From Lutibaculum sp963816555 (GTDB taxonomy: Bacteria > Pseudomonadota > Alphaproteobacteria > Rhizobiales > Tepidamorphaceae), in the NCBI GenBank assembly GCA_963816555.1, contig CAWFLD010000004.1:1-64000 (forward strand): a stretch of DNA of 64,000 nucleotides, read 5' to 3'. Both the position numbers and the translations under genes were made by a program. Position 1 is the first letter of the stretch; each line of letters begins with the position of its first letter. Positions 56,581-64,000 of this stretch are shown here, in pieces. The notes beneath the pieces are model-generated. The model made no database searches. It saw nothing but the letters and a program-made list of their open reading frames with translations, and was not told the origin of the DNA.

Positions 56581-56690
56581 GGGGGCATGCTAGCAGGTCC
56601 GCGGGACGGAATCCGTCAGGAGCCTCTTGGAGAGGCGGGTCGCCGCCCCATGTGCCCCGGGGTCGAAAACGAAGAACGAGGAGGAAGAAC

Positions 56691-57170
56691 ATGTACGAAT
56701 GGGATGTCTACCTGTCGGGCGAGATCCACACCGACTGGCGCGAGCGCATCGTCGCGGGCGCCGAGGATGCCGGCCTCGACATCGCCTTCTCCTCGCCCGT
56801 CACCGACCATGGCGCGAGCGACGACTGCGGCGTGACGATCCTCGGCCAGGAGGAGAACTCCTTCTGGAAGGACCACAAGGGCGCCAAGCTGAACGCCATC
56901 CGCACGCGCACGCTGATCGAGCGCGCCGACGTGGTGGTCGTCCGCTTCGGCGACAAGTACAAGCAGTGGAACGCCGCCTTCGACGCCGGCTACGCCGCGG
57001 CGCTCGGCAAGCCGCTGATCGTGCTGCACCCGCAGGAGCACACCCACGCGCTGAAGGAGGTCGACGCGGCCGCCCTTGCCGTCGCGGAGACGCCGGAGCA
57101 GGTCGTCGAGATCCTGCGCTACGTGATCGCCGGCGAGCTCGCCGGCCGCAGCCGGGCCGCGGCCGAGTAG
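56691..57170 (+). CDS. YtoQ-family protein
   Basis: A 159-residue protein recognised by YtoQ-family landmarks: YEWDVYLSGEIHTDWRERI, FSSPVTDHGASDDCGVTILG, and WKDHKGAKLNAIRTRTLIERADVVVVRFGDKYKQWNAAFDAGYAAALGKPLIVLH. The fold resembles nucleoside 2-deoxyribosyltransferases and TIR-like proteins, with the DAGYAAALGKPLI helix typical of that superfamily. Its activity is not known. A strong GAGGAGGAAG ribosome site precedes ATG 56691. Confidence 0.86.
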   Translation: MYEWDVYLSGEIHTDWRERIVAGAEDAGLDIAFSSPVTDHGASDDCGVTILGQEENSFWKDHKGAKLNAIRTRTLIERADVVVVRFGDKYKQWNAAFDAGYAAALGKPLIVLHPQEHTHALKEVDAAALAVAETPEQVVEILRYVIAGELAGRSRAAAE

Positions 57171-57265
57171 CGGGCGCGGCCGACTGACGGGACGTTGGCG
57201 GCGGCCCCGCCGCCGCGATTCGCGAAGGCGCCAGTGTCGGGAGTTCAAGACGAGTGTTTCCGGGT

Positions 57266-58186
57266 ATGAGATCGAGCCGGCCTGCCTCCTGCCGCCTACG
57301 CGCCCTCGCCGCCTGCATGGCCGGGCTTCTCGCCCTCCTCGCCGCCGCGCCGGCGTGGGCGGGAGCCTCCTTCGTGATCGACACCGGCAGCAAGGTGGTG
57401 CTGCACGCCCACCTGAGCGAGCAGCGCTGGCCGCCGGCGTCGCTGACGAAGCTGATGACGGTTTACGTCGTCTTCGAGAAGATCCGCTCCGGCCGGCTGA
57501 CCATGCAGTCGCCGGTGACGATCTCGGCCCGGGCGAACGCCGAGCCCTACAACAGGATGGACTTCCCCGTCGGGCACCAGATCCCGCTCGAGGAGGCGAT
57601 CAAGCTCCTCCTCGTGAAGTCGGCGAACGACGTGGCGGTCGCCGTCGCCGAGAGCGTGTCCGGCTCCGTCGAGGCCTTCGCCGACGAGATGAACCGGACG
57701 GCGAAGCGCATCGGCATGACGGAGAGCCACTTCGTCAACCCGAACGGGCTCTACGACGCCGACCACTATTCGAGCGCCCGCGACCTCGGCATCCTCGCCA
57801 TGGCGATCTGGAGCGACTTTCCCGAGTACGGGCCGCTGTTCTCGCTGCCGAGCCTCACGGTCGGCGGCGAGACGATGAAGAACTACAACCCGCTGCTCGA
57901 CGGCTTCCCCGGCGCCGACGGCATGAAGACCGGCTATGTCTGCCAGTCCGGCTACAACCTCGTCGGCAGCGCGAGCCAGGCCGGCCACCGCATCATCGCC
58001 GTCATCCTCGGCGCGCAGAGCGAGGCGGAACGGGCGAAGGTCGCGAAGGAGCTGATGCAGCAGGCCTTCGCCGGCCCGCGGCCCGCCGGCTCCGCACCCG
58101 GAGGCAAGGCCAAGGCAGAGCCGGTGAACCTCGCGGGCGCGATCTGCGGCAAGAGCAGCGTCCCGGCGAGCCTGCGGGGATTCTGA
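57266..58186 (+). CDS. D-alanyl-D-alanine carboxypeptidase (peptidase S11, DacC/PBP5-like)
   Basis: A 306-residue periplasmic penicillin-binding protein. Signal peptide ends near WAGASFV. Catalytic motifs: SLTK (serine 59), SAN at 119-121 and KTG at 221-223. It trims the terminal D-Ala of muropeptides. It lacks the C-terminal amphipathic anchor domain seen in E. coli PBP5, ending instead in a short basic tail after LMQQAFAGPRPAG. An earlier GTG at 57254 would add four residues. Confidence 0.9.
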   Translation: MRSSRPASCRLRALAACMAGLLALLAAAPAWAGASFVIDTGSKVVLHAHLSEQRWPPASLTKLMTVYVVFEKIRSGRLTMQSPVTISARANAEPYNRMDFPVGHQIPLEEAIKLLLVKSANDVAVAVAESVSGSVEAFADEMNRTAKRIGMTESHFVNPNGLYDADHYSSARDLGILAMAIWSDFPEYGPLFSLPSLTVGGETMKNYNPLLDGFPGADGMKTGYVCQSGYNLVGSASQAGHRIIAVILGAQSEAERAKVAKELMQQAFAGPRPAGSAPGGKAKAEPVNLAGAICGKSSVPASLRGF

Positions 58187-58201
58187 CCGGCCCCGCGGGG
58201 C

Positions 58202-58684
58202 TCAGGGCTGCCCCATCACCGCGTCGGCGCCGTGGTCGCGCACCTGCGCCCGGAACCACGCGTGCAGCGCGTCGACGGTGGCGGGATCGTCGGACCGGTA
58301 GCGCAGCCGGGCGCCCTTCTGCGTGTCGGCATAGTCGACCTCGATCTTTCCCCCCGCCGCCTCGAGCTCCTTGAGCCCCGGCATCGCCATGCCGTGAATC
58401 CGGGCGGGGTCGGAAAAGTCGCCCTTCGAGAACGCCGCGGCCTCCTTGCGCAGGTGCTGGCGGATCAGCTCGATCTGCGCCGGGTCACCGTCGCGCGAGA
58501 CGATCTCCTGCAGGCCGCCGTCTTCGAGCGGCGTGAAGATGTGCAGCGTCCGGGCGAGGTCGAACGGCATGACGTCGGCACCCAGATGCTGGCCGTGATT
58601 CATCCCGTGCTGCATGGCATCCTCGGCCCTGGCCGGGATGGCCGTCGCGATCAGCACGAGTGCGAGCCCGATCGTCCGTCTCAT
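58202..58684 (-). CDS. periplasmic His/Met-rich protein of unknown function
   Basis: A 160-residue secreted protein: signal peptide RRTIGLALVLIATAIPARA, then a metal-loving N-terminus EDAMQHGMNHGQHLG. The conserved core is MPFDLARTLHIFTPLEDGGLQEI, then LIRQHLRKEAAAFSKGDFSDPARIHGMAMPGLKELE and LRYRSDDPATVDALHAWFRAQ. The core matches a family often misannotated as aspartate carbamoyltransferase; no such catalytic motif is present. The His/Met cluster suggests copper binding (inference). AAGGAG precedes ATG 58684; it is divergent from the DsrE-like gene. Confidence 0.7.
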   Translation of the reverse strand: MRRTIGLALVLIATAIPARAEDAMQHGMNHGQHLGADVMPFDLARTLHIFTPLEDGGLQEIVSRDGDPAQIELIRQHLRKEAAAFSKGDFSDPARIHGMAMPGLKELEAAGGKIEVDYADTQKGARLRYRSDDPATVDALHAWFRAQVRDHGADAVMGQP

Positions 58685-58833
58685 CGTCCAACTCCTTCCA
58701 TGTTGCCCGTCGGCGGCGAGAGGCGGCTTCGGCCGACAGGCGATCGCCGGCACAACCCGGCCCCGCGCATCCTGCCTCCCCCTCGCCGTCTCCCGCCGGT
58801 CTCTTGCTCCCCGGCCCCGATGACATATAGTCG

Positions 58834-58845
58834 CATATGCATATG
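58834..58845. promoter_or_regulatory. CATATGCATATG palindrome between two periplasmic genes
   Basis: A perfect 12-base palindrome in the gap between the His/Met-rich gene and the DsrE-like gene, in a short AT-rich island of an otherwise GC-rich region. Candidate dimeric-regulator operator or promoter; the cognate regulator is unknown. Confidence 0.4.
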
Positions 58846-58869
58846 ACCATAAAACCCAGGGAGGAACGA

Positions 58870-59313
58870 ATGAGGAAGCTTCTGGTACCGGCCGTCGCGG
58901 CGGCCGTCATGGTGTCGCTCGGAAGCGCGTCGGCCTTCGCGGCGGGCGCCATGCACAAGCTCGCGATCCAGGTCGATCAGGACGACGCGTCGGTGATGAA
59001 CATGGCGCTCAACAATGCCGCCAACGCCGCCTCCTACTACCACTCCAAGGGCGACGACGTGACGATCGAGATCGTCGCCTACGGGCCCGGGCTCAAGATG
59101 TACACCGCCGACAGCCCGGTGAAGGACCGCATCTCGACCATGTCGCTCGAGAACGAGAGCATGAAGTTCTCCGCCTGCAACAACACCTACGAGGCGATGA
59201 GCAAGAAGGCCGGCCACGACCTCGAGCTTCTGCAGGAAGCCAAGAAGGTGCCCTCCGGCGTCGTGCGGCTGATGGAGCTGCAGGAGGACGGCTACAGCTA
59301 CGTGCGTCCGTAG
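58870..59313 (+). CDS. DsrE-like periplasmic protein
   Basis: A 147-residue protein: signal peptide RKLLVPAVAAAVMVSLGSASAFA, then a DsrE/F-like domain opening HKLAIQVDQDDASVMNMALNNAANAASYYHSKG, with strand VTIEIVAYGPGLKMY, a single cysteine in MKFSACNNTYEAM and the helical ELLQEAKKVPSGVVRLMELQEDG. DsrE proteins transfer sulfur through a conserved cysteine; the cysteine position here is consistent with that role in the periplasm, but the match is to the broad fold. GGAGGAACGA precedes ATG 58870. Confidence 0.78.
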   Translation: MRKLLVPAVAAAVMVSLGSASAFAAGAMHKLAIQVDQDDASVMNMALNNAANAASYYHSKGDDVTIEIVAYGPGLKMYTADSPVKDRISTMSLENESMKFSACNNTYEAMSKKAGHDLELLQEAKKVPSGVVRLMELQEDGYSYVRP

Positions 59314-59383
59314 CAAGCGGTCCGTCCGGCACGTGCGGCCGTCGGGGCGGTCCCCGGCGGCGACACGCCCGGACGCCGCGCCC

Positions 59384-59962
59384 TCAGTGCGCGTTGCGGC
59401 CGAGCTGCGCCATGGTGCCCAGCCAGCCGCTGCGGATCGCCTCGCTCGCGCTGTCGGCCATGCCGAACATCGTCGTGTGGATGCGCTTGATGCCGACGAG
59501 CCTGAGCATGTTGTGCTCGAGCGCCTTCACGCCGTGCGAGTGGTACCACAGGCGATAGAAGGAGGCCGGCATCGCCATGGTCACGACGATGCGTGCCGAG
59601 CGGCCGCCGAACAGGCCCCTGGGGAAGCGGCCCGTCTCCTCGTAGGCGAGGCCCGGCCGCAGCACCTGCTCGAGGAACGCCTTGAAGTAGGCCGGCAGCA
59701 TGCCGTGCCACAGCGGGAAGACGAGGACGACGTGCTCGGCCCAGCGGAAGCCCTCGACCGCCGGCATCAGCGCCTCGTGCGGCTCGGCCTTCCAGAAATC
59801 CGACGGCTTGCGCAGCACGGGAAAGTCGAGCGCCGATACGTCGACCCGCCTGACCTCGTGCCCCGCCTCCCGGGCGCCCGCGACATAGGCGTCCGCCAGG
59901 GCCCGGCAGAGATGGCCGGGCTCCGGGTCGGGATGGCCGAGCACGACGAGAATGCGCTCCAT
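59384..59962 (-). CDS. NAD(P)H-dependent quinone reductase (flavodoxin-like fold)
   Basis: A 192-residue NQO1/KefF-type flavoprotein. The FMN/FAD phosphate loop is ILVVLGHPDPEPGHLCRAL, the flavin-contact segment is HVVLVFPLWHGMLPAYFKAFLEQVL and a later stretch GRSARIVVTMAMPASFYR with the conserved tyrosine is typical of the family. It reduces quinones or nitro compounds by two electrons. GGAGG lies seven bases before ATG 59962; the next gene on the other strand is the acetamidase. Confidence 0.9.
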   Translation of the reverse strand: MERILVVLGHPDPEPGHLCRALADAYVAGAREAGHEVRRVDVSALDFPVLRKPSDFWKAEPHEALMPAVEGFRWAEHVVLVFPLWHGMLPAYFKAFLEQVLRPGLAYEETGRFPRGLFGGRSARIVVTMAMPASFYRLWYHSHGVKALEHNMLRLVGIKRIHTTMFGMADSASEAIRSGWLGTMAQLGRNAH

Positions 59963-60098
59963 CTTCGGTCCTCCGCGGTGGCAGCCCTGTTGCGAGACTA
60001 GACGTTTGCGGCGGGCGCGGCGTTGATGAAAATCACCGCTTCGCGCCATCCTTCGCGACACCTCACGCACATCTTCCCGGCACACGCAGGAGAACGCC

Positions 60099-61037
60099 AT
60101 GCCCCGCCACCACGAGATCCCGGGCACGCACGAGCACATGGCCTGGGGCTGTTTCGACGCGGCGGCGAAGCCCGTCCTCGAGATCGCCTCCGGCGACACC
60201 GTCTCGCTCCGCTCCTTTCCGGCCGGCAACGGGACGCGGCTGCCCGAGGACCGCAGCATCGTGCCCCAGGCCTATCTCGACGCGCTGGAGGCGATGGAGA
60301 TGGGGCCGGGGCCGCATTTCGTCACCGGGCCCGTCCGCGTCGAGGGCGCCGCACCCGGCGACATGCTGCAGGTCGACATCCTCGAGACGGTCGTCGATTT
60401 CGAGTGGGGCGCGACCGCCATCATGCCGCTCGAGGGCACGCTGCCGGAGGAGTTCACGGACTACGAGACGATCTACCCGCGCATCGACCGCGCCCGGCAG
60501 GTGGCGATCATGCCGTGGGGCACGGAGGTGCCGCTCGATCCCTTCTTCGGCATCATCGCCGTGGCGCCGCCGCCGGAATGGGGCCGCCACGGCACCGTCG
60601 TGCCGCGCGCCTTCGGCGGCAACATGGACAACAAGGAGCTGCGGCCCGGCACGACGCTCTACCTGCCGGTCTTCAACGAGGGCGCGCTGTTCTATGCCGG
60701 CGACGGCCACGGCGTGCAGGGCGACGGCGAGGTCTGCGTCACCGCGCTCGAGACCGGCGTCAGCGGTCGGTTTCGCCTCACCGTGCGCAAGGACCTCTCC
60801 TACGCACAGCCCTTCGCCGAGACCGACACGCACCTCATCTCGATCGGCCTCGACGAGGATCTCGACGACGCGGCGAAGCAGGCGGTGCGCGAGATGGTGC
60901 GACTCGTCTGCGACCGCACCTCGCTGTCGCGCAACCACGCCTACATGCTCTGCTCGCTCGCCGGCGACCTGCGGGTCACCCAGCTCGTCGACGGCAACAA
61001 GGGCATCCACATGATGCTGCCGAAGTCGTTGCTGTGA
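60099..61037 (+). CDS. acetamidase/formamidase family amidohydrolase
   Basis: A 312-residue metal-dependent amidase of the FmdA/AmdA family. Landmarks: SGDTVSLRSF, FVTGPVRVEGAAPGDMLQVDILE, and the strongly conserved GVIAVAP-like FFGIIAVAPPPEWGRHGTVVPRAFGGNMDNKELRPGTTLYLPVFNEGALFYAGDGHGVQGDGEV (zinc-site aspartate/histidine in GDGHGVQGDGE). It releases ammonia from small amides. AGGAGA precedes ATG 60099. The 71-base gap before the hydroxyacid dehydrogenase leaves co-transcription possible. Confidence 0.93.
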   Translation: MPRHHEIPGTHEHMAWGCFDAAAKPVLEIASGDTVSLRSFPAGNGTRLPEDRSIVPQAYLDALEAMEMGPGPHFVTGPVRVEGAAPGDMLQVDILETVVDFEWGATAIMPLEGTLPEEFTDYETIYPRIDRARQVAIMPWGTEVPLDPFFGIIAVAPPPEWGRHGTVVPRAFGGNMDNKELRPGTTLYLPVFNEGALFYAGDGHGVQGDGEVCVTALETGVSGRFRLTVRKDLSYAQPFAETDTHLISIGLDEDLDDAAKQAVREMVRLVCDRTSLSRNHAYMLCSLAGDLRVTQLVDGNKGIHMMLPKSLL

Positions 61038-61108
61038 CATCGGCTTCCCGCCGTTCACACGTTCGTCTAGCTTTCACGTCCCCGAAGACCGGTCCGGAGG
61101 ATTCCCGC

Positions 61109-62074
61109 GTGACCCGCATCGCCGTGCTCGACGACTACCAGGGCGTCGCCCTTTCCTTTGCCGACTGGGACTCGCTCGGCCCGGACTGCCGGATCGACGT
61201 CTTCCGCGAGAACCTCGCGACCGTCGACGAGGCGGCGGCGGCGCTCGAGCCCTACGACGTGCTCTGCCTGATGCGGGAGCGCATGCCGCTCAAGGCCGAC
61301 CTCATCGCGCGCCTGCCCCGGCTGAAGCTCGCGGTCGTCACCGGCACGAACGCGCGGATGATGGATCTCGACGAGGCCGCGTCCCGCGGCATCACCGTCT
61401 GCGGCACGCCCGGCGGCGAAGGCGGCTTCGCGACGCCCGAGCTCGCCTGGGGCCTGATCCTCGCCTGCGCCCGGCACATTCCCGAGGAGCATGCGCGGGT
61501 CCGCGGCGGAGGCTGGCAGGAGACGATCGGAACGGCCCTGCGCGGCAAGACGCTCGGCCTCCTCGGCCTCGGCCGCATCGGCAAGCTGATGGTGCCCGTG
61601 GCGAAGGCGTTCGGCATGGAGGTCACCGCCTGGAGCCCGAACCTGACGGAAGAGCGGGCGCAGGAGGCCGGCGTCGCCCTTCGCGACAAGGAGACGCTGT
61701 TCCGCGAGGCCGACGTGGTCAGCGTCCATCTCGTGCTCGGCGACCGCTCGCGCGGCCTCGTCGGCGCGGACGAGCTGTCGCTGATGAAGCCGGGCGCGAT
61801 CCTCGTGAACACCTCGCGCGGCCCGATCGTCCGGGAAGACGCGCTGCTCGACGCCCTCCGCGCGGGCCGCATCCGCGCCGGCCTCGACGTCTTCGACCGC
61901 GAGCCGCTGCCGGCCGACCACCCGCTGCGCACGGCGCCCAACGTGGTGCTGACGCCGCATGTCGGCTACGTCACCGACGGCGGCTACCGCGAGTTCCACG
62001 AGGGCATGGTGGAGGACATCAAGGCCTGGCTGGCCGGCGCCCCGATACGGGTGCTGGCGGCCCCGTCGGCCTGA
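61109..62074 (+). CDS. D-2-hydroxyacid dehydrogenase
   Basis: A 321-residue NAD-dependent dehydrogenase. The nucleotide-binding motif is TLGLLGLGRIGKLMVPVAKAFG (GxGxxG). Catalytic residues are the arginine in LVNTSRGPIV, the glutamate region in LDVFDREPLP and the histidine in VLTPHVGYVTDGG. The start is GTG 61109 with GGAGG eight bases upstream. The substrate is probably a 2-oxo acid such as glyoxylate or hydroxypyruvate, which cannot be resolved. Confidence 0.91.
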   Translation: MTRIAVLDDYQGVALSFADWDSLGPDCRIDVFRENLATVDEAAAALEPYDVLCLMRERMPLKADLIARLPRLKLAVVTGTNARMMDLDEAASRGITVCGTPGGEGGFATPELAWGLILACARHIPEEHARVRGGGWQETIGTALRGKTLGLLGLGRIGKLMVPVAKAFGMEVTAWSPNLTEERAQEAGVALRDKETLFREADVVSVHLVLGDRSRGLVGADELSLMKPGAILVNTSRGPIVREDALLDALRAGRIRAGLDVFDREPLPADHPLRTAPNVVLTPHVGYVTDGGYREFHEGMVEDIKAWLAGAPIRVLAAPSA

Positions 62075-62099
62075 TCCGCGGCTTGCGCGGCGGCCCGGG

Positions 62100-62636
62100 T
62101 CACGGCTGCGACGAGAGATAGGCCTCGAGCTGCCGCTGCGCCGTCTCGTCCCGCCAGTCGAGCGCGCCGGCATGGCGCACCACCATGCGGTGGTCGGCGT
62201 CCAGCACGACGGTCGTCGGGTAGGCCGTCAGGCTGAACACGCTTCCCACGCGGTGGCCGACCTCCTGCCATGTGTGCAGGTCCGGCAGGTCGAGGTCGTC
62301 GCTCAGGAAGTCGCGGACGCTGCCGAAGCTGCCGCGGTCGACCGACACGAGCACGAGCCGGTCGCCCATGCCGCTGCGGTCGAGCGCGTCGGCGAAATCC
62401 GCAAGCGCCGGCAGCTCGGTGCGGCACGGGCCGCACCACGTGGCCCAGACATGGACGATCACCGGCCCGTCCGGCAGCACCTGCGAAAGCGGCCTCGTGG
62501 CGCCCGTGCCGTCGGTCACGCGGATGCGGGCGAGGTCCGGCACCCGGGCCTGGCCGGGCGAGGACGCGGCGACCGCGGGGGAAAGCGATGCGCCGAGCAG
62601 GATCAGGCAGAAGACGGCAGACAGGAATTGCCGCAT
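62100..62636 (-). CDS. TlpA-type thioredoxin (periplasmic)
   Basis: A 178-residue secreted thioredoxin-like protein. Signal peptide RQFLSAVFCLILLGASLSPAVAAS, then the fold with WATWCGPCRTELPAL (cysteines about 68 and 71), the strand LVLVSVDRG and cis-proline VFSLTAYPTTVVLD. It probably acts in periplasmic disulfide reduction or cytochrome c maturation. GGAGG precedes ATG 62636. Confidence 0.9.
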   Translation of the reverse strand: MRQFLSAVFCLILLGASLSPAVAASSPGQARVPDLARIRVTDGTGATRPLSQVLPDGPVIVHVWATWCGPCRTELPALADFADALDRSGMGDRLVLVSVDRGSFGSVRDFLSDDLDLPDLHTWQEVGHRVGSVFSLTAYPTTVVLDADHRMVVRHAGALDWRDETAQRQLEAYLSSQP

Positions 62637-62772
62637 CGACGGCCTCCGAGGCTCTTGCCGGACAGGGCGGGATCCCATTGATCACCCGAAGCGGCCACGG
62701 ATCAAGCCTGGTCCGCCCATGGCCGCGACGCCCGACGAAGACGTTCGAGGGGCGTCACGCATGTCCCGGGCC

Positions 62773-62826
62773 TCACGGGCTCTTCTTGTTCTTCGGCTCG
62801 GTCTTCGGATGCTTGTTCGAGCTCAT
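62773..62826 (-). other. possible 17-residue basic peptide gene
   Basis: A short reading frame MSSNKHPKTEPKNKKSP, Lys/Pro-rich and hydrophilic, in the gap between the TlpA and DUF892 genes on the same strand. The ribosome site is weak, so coding is uncertain. Confidence 0.3.
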
Positions 62827-62869
62827 GTCGCGCTCGCTCGTTTCGGCGGTTCGGGGCGAAGCGCCTCCC

Positions 62870-63373
62870 TCAGCCGACCGTCGCCTCGAGAGCCGAGGGG
62901 TTCACCACGCCCTCCGCAAGGTCCGACAGGAGGTCGTCGGCGTCTTCCTCCTCCTGCAGGATCGCCGACAGGATCTGGGTGTCGTCGGAATGGCCGAGCG
63001 CTTCGGCGTAGGTCGCAAGCGTTCCGTAGACGGCCATCTCGTAGTGCTCGACGCGCTGCGCCGAGGCGATGAGCGCGACGTCGCGGAGGGGGCCCTTCGC
63101 CATCATCCCGGCCATCCTGTCGGCCTCGCCGATCAGCGACTGCATGCTCTGGTCGGCATGGCCGTTGCGGTCGGCGCCGTGCTTCTTCAGGAGCGCCTCG
63201 ACCCGCTCGAGCTGGCTCCTCGTCTCGTCCTGATGCTCCTTGAAGGCCGTCTTGAGGCGATCCGTTGAGGCCAGGTCGGCCATCTTCGCCAGCGCCCTGG
63301 TGAGCATCTCCTCGAAGGACCGCGCCTCCTGCAGCTCGGCGATGTAGAGGTCCTGGAATCCGTCGATCTTCAT
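62870..63373 (-). CDS. DUF892 (YciF-like) ferritin-like protein
   Basis: A 167-residue all-helical protein of the DUF892/YciF family: LYIAELQEARSFEEMLTRALAKMADLA, LKTAFKEHQDETRSQLERVEALLKKHG, then ASAQRVEHYEMAVYGTLATYAEALG and ILQEEEDADDLLSDLAEG. The paired E..xH motifs (LQEARSFEEM, VEHYEM, EEEDAD) are those that bind di-iron in ferritin-like folds. YciF homologues are induced by general and osmotic stress. GGGAGA precedes ATG 63373; it is divergent from a second DUF892 gene. Confidence 0.87.
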   Translation of the reverse strand: MKIDGFQDLYIAELQEARSFEEMLTRALAKMADLASTDRLKTAFKEHQDETRSQLERVEALLKKHGADRNGHADQSMQSLIGEADRMAGMMAKGPLRDVALIASAQRVEHYEMAVYGTLATYAEALGHSDDTQILSAILQEEEDADDLLSDLAEGVVNPSALEATVG

Positions 63374-63488
63374 GTCGCAAATCTCCCTTGCCCTCGTCTC
63401 TCCACGGCAAGGCGCCGGCCGGGCCTGCAGTTCCGCAGCCGCGCCCGCACGGGTCATGGGTCCGACAACGAACCATCCGGCGGGGGCC

Positions 63489-63514
63489 GGAACGGCTCCG
63501 CTGCGTCGGCGCTT
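63489..63514 (+). promoter_or_regulatory. possible EcfG-type promoter
   Basis: GGAAC (63489-63493) and CGCTT (63510-63514) with 16 bases between resemble the GGAAC-N16-CGTT promoter of the alphaproteobacterial general stress factor EcfG, 55 bases before the second DUF892 start. The -10 differs by one base from the usual CGTT, so this is a weak call. Confidence 0.35.
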
Positions 63515-63569
63515 TCGCTGCGAGATCGGGCGGGCCCGGCGGCCCGCCGCGGAAATCGGAGTGAGCAGG

Positions 63570-64000
63570 ATGACGGCGAAGGACATTCTCGCGGAGTGGC
63601 TGCGCGACGCACACGCCATGGAGGAGCAGGCGAAGACCATGCTCGACGCCCAGGCGAACCGGATCGAGAACTACCCGGAGCTGAAGGCGCGCATCGAGCA
63701 GCACCTGCGCGAGACCGAGGGACAGGAGCAGAAGGTCCGGGCGTGCCTGGAGCGTCTCGGCGGCACCTCCTCGATAAAGGACGCCGGCGCGAAGATGACG
63801 GCGATGATGCAGGGCATGGGCGGCATGCTTACCGGCGACGAGGTGGTGAAGGGCGCCATGGCGAGCTACGCCTTCGAGCACTTCGAGATCTCGGCCTACC
63901 GGTCGCTGATCGGTGCCGCGGAGGCCGCCGGCGACCAGGAGACGAAGCGCGTCGCCGAGGAGATCCTGCGCGAGGAGGAGGCGATGGCGAGCTGGCTCTA
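63570..64000 (+). CDS. second DUF892 protein, cut by the window edge
   Basis: At least 143 residues are present, with no stop before the edge. The sequence AKDILAEWLRDAHAMEEQAKTMLDAQANRIENYPELKARIEQHLRETEGQEQKVRACLERLGG, then GDEVVKGAMASYAFEHFEISAYRSLIGAAEAAG and EEILREEEAMASWL gives the same ferritin-like DUF892 pattern as the divergent neighbour. Typical length is about 160-170 residues, so only the last helix is missing. AGCAGG precedes ATG 63570. Confidence 0.85.
   Translation, partial: MTAKDILAEWLRDAHAMEEQAKTMLDAQANRIENYPELKARIEQHLRETEGQEQKVRACLERLGGTSSIKDAGAKMTAMMQGMGGMLTGDEVVKGAMASYAFEHFEISAYRSLIGAAEAAGDQETKRVAEEILREEEAMASWL

Noticed and set aside
62678..62705. TTGATC-N16-GATCAA inverted repeat as an Fnr-type site
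   Set aside because: The spacing is far from the TTGAT-N4-ATCAA pattern, and no divergent oxygen-related gene is present.
1..64000. CRISPR arrays, tRNA or rRNA genes, insertion sequences, prophage or integrase genes
   Set aside because: I looked for regular direct repeats, tRNA-like cloverleaf ends, transposase or integrase motifs and found none.

Overview
The window looks like a piece of chromosome from a high-GC alphaproteobacterium, most likely a member of the Hyphomicrobiales (Rhizobiales). The reasons are very GC-rich third codon positions, frequent GTG and TTG starts, a BA14K-like gene, a GTTC-N7-GTTC LexA-type box, a Nor cluster with an NnrR-type TTG-N8-CAA site, and a guaB / MAPEG / RsmB-family gene order. 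I see no rRNA, tRNA, CRISPR array, insertion sequence or phage gene. Everything reads as ordinary chromosomal content plus a few accessory operons. The genus cannot be told from this sequence.

Layout. (1) 0.1-2.6 kb: LysR regulator, 2-haloacid-dehalogenase-type HAD hydrolase, GntR/FCD regulator. (2) 2.7-11.2 kb: a catabolic operon of HyuA, HyuB, a three-part TRAP transporter (P, Q, M), a free-standing GAF protein and a metal-dependent amidohydrolase, read divergently from the GntR gene. (3) 11.2-17.4 kb: an OmpR/EnvZ-type two-component system facing a thiol-redox operon (DsbD/ScsB-like, TlpA/ScsD-like, L,D-transpeptidase, DsbA/ScsC-like), with a perfect CTTAAG-N5-CTTAAG box between them. (4) 17.4-22.8 kb: DUF2478 gene and the norCBQD nitric oxide reductase cluster with an NnrR box. 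(5) 23-37 kb: housekeeping and small genes (ilvD, Sel1 protein, DUF2147, GST, a VOC protein behind an SOS box, gatB, ArsC-like, AbrB-like, guaA, BA14K, RsmB-family methyltransferase, MAPEG, guaB). (6) 37-50.8 kb: DHA2 exporter, ArsR/Old Yellow Enzyme pair, rlmE, Ppx/GppA, tamA-tamB, aldehyde dehydrogenase. (7) 50.8-64 kb: LysE exporter, phosphoesterase and 3-methyladenine glycosylase, MFS, HerA-like ATPase, UPF0178, TfoX-N, YtoQ, D,D-carboxypeptidase, a His/Met-rich periplasmic protein facing a DsrE-like protein, quinone reductase, acetamidase, hydroxyacid dehydrogenase, TlpA protein and two divergent DUF892 (YciF-like) genes, the last cut by the window edge.

A dominant property is sequence quality. 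I count about 27 single-base frame breaks in 17 genes, including genes normally essential or central (guaB, gatB, ilvD, tamA). Nearly all are one extra base. Removing or adding one base at each point restores a protein of normal family length. I treat these as assembly or sequencing indels rather than true pseudogenes and give each such gene its full extent.

How the parts work together: the GntR-HyuAB-TRAP-amidohydrolase block imports and opens an unknown amide or cyclic amide. The two-component system probably controls periplasmic disulfide repair. The Nor cluster detoxifies or respires NO under NnrR-type control. Most other genes are housekeeping, envelope or stress functions.
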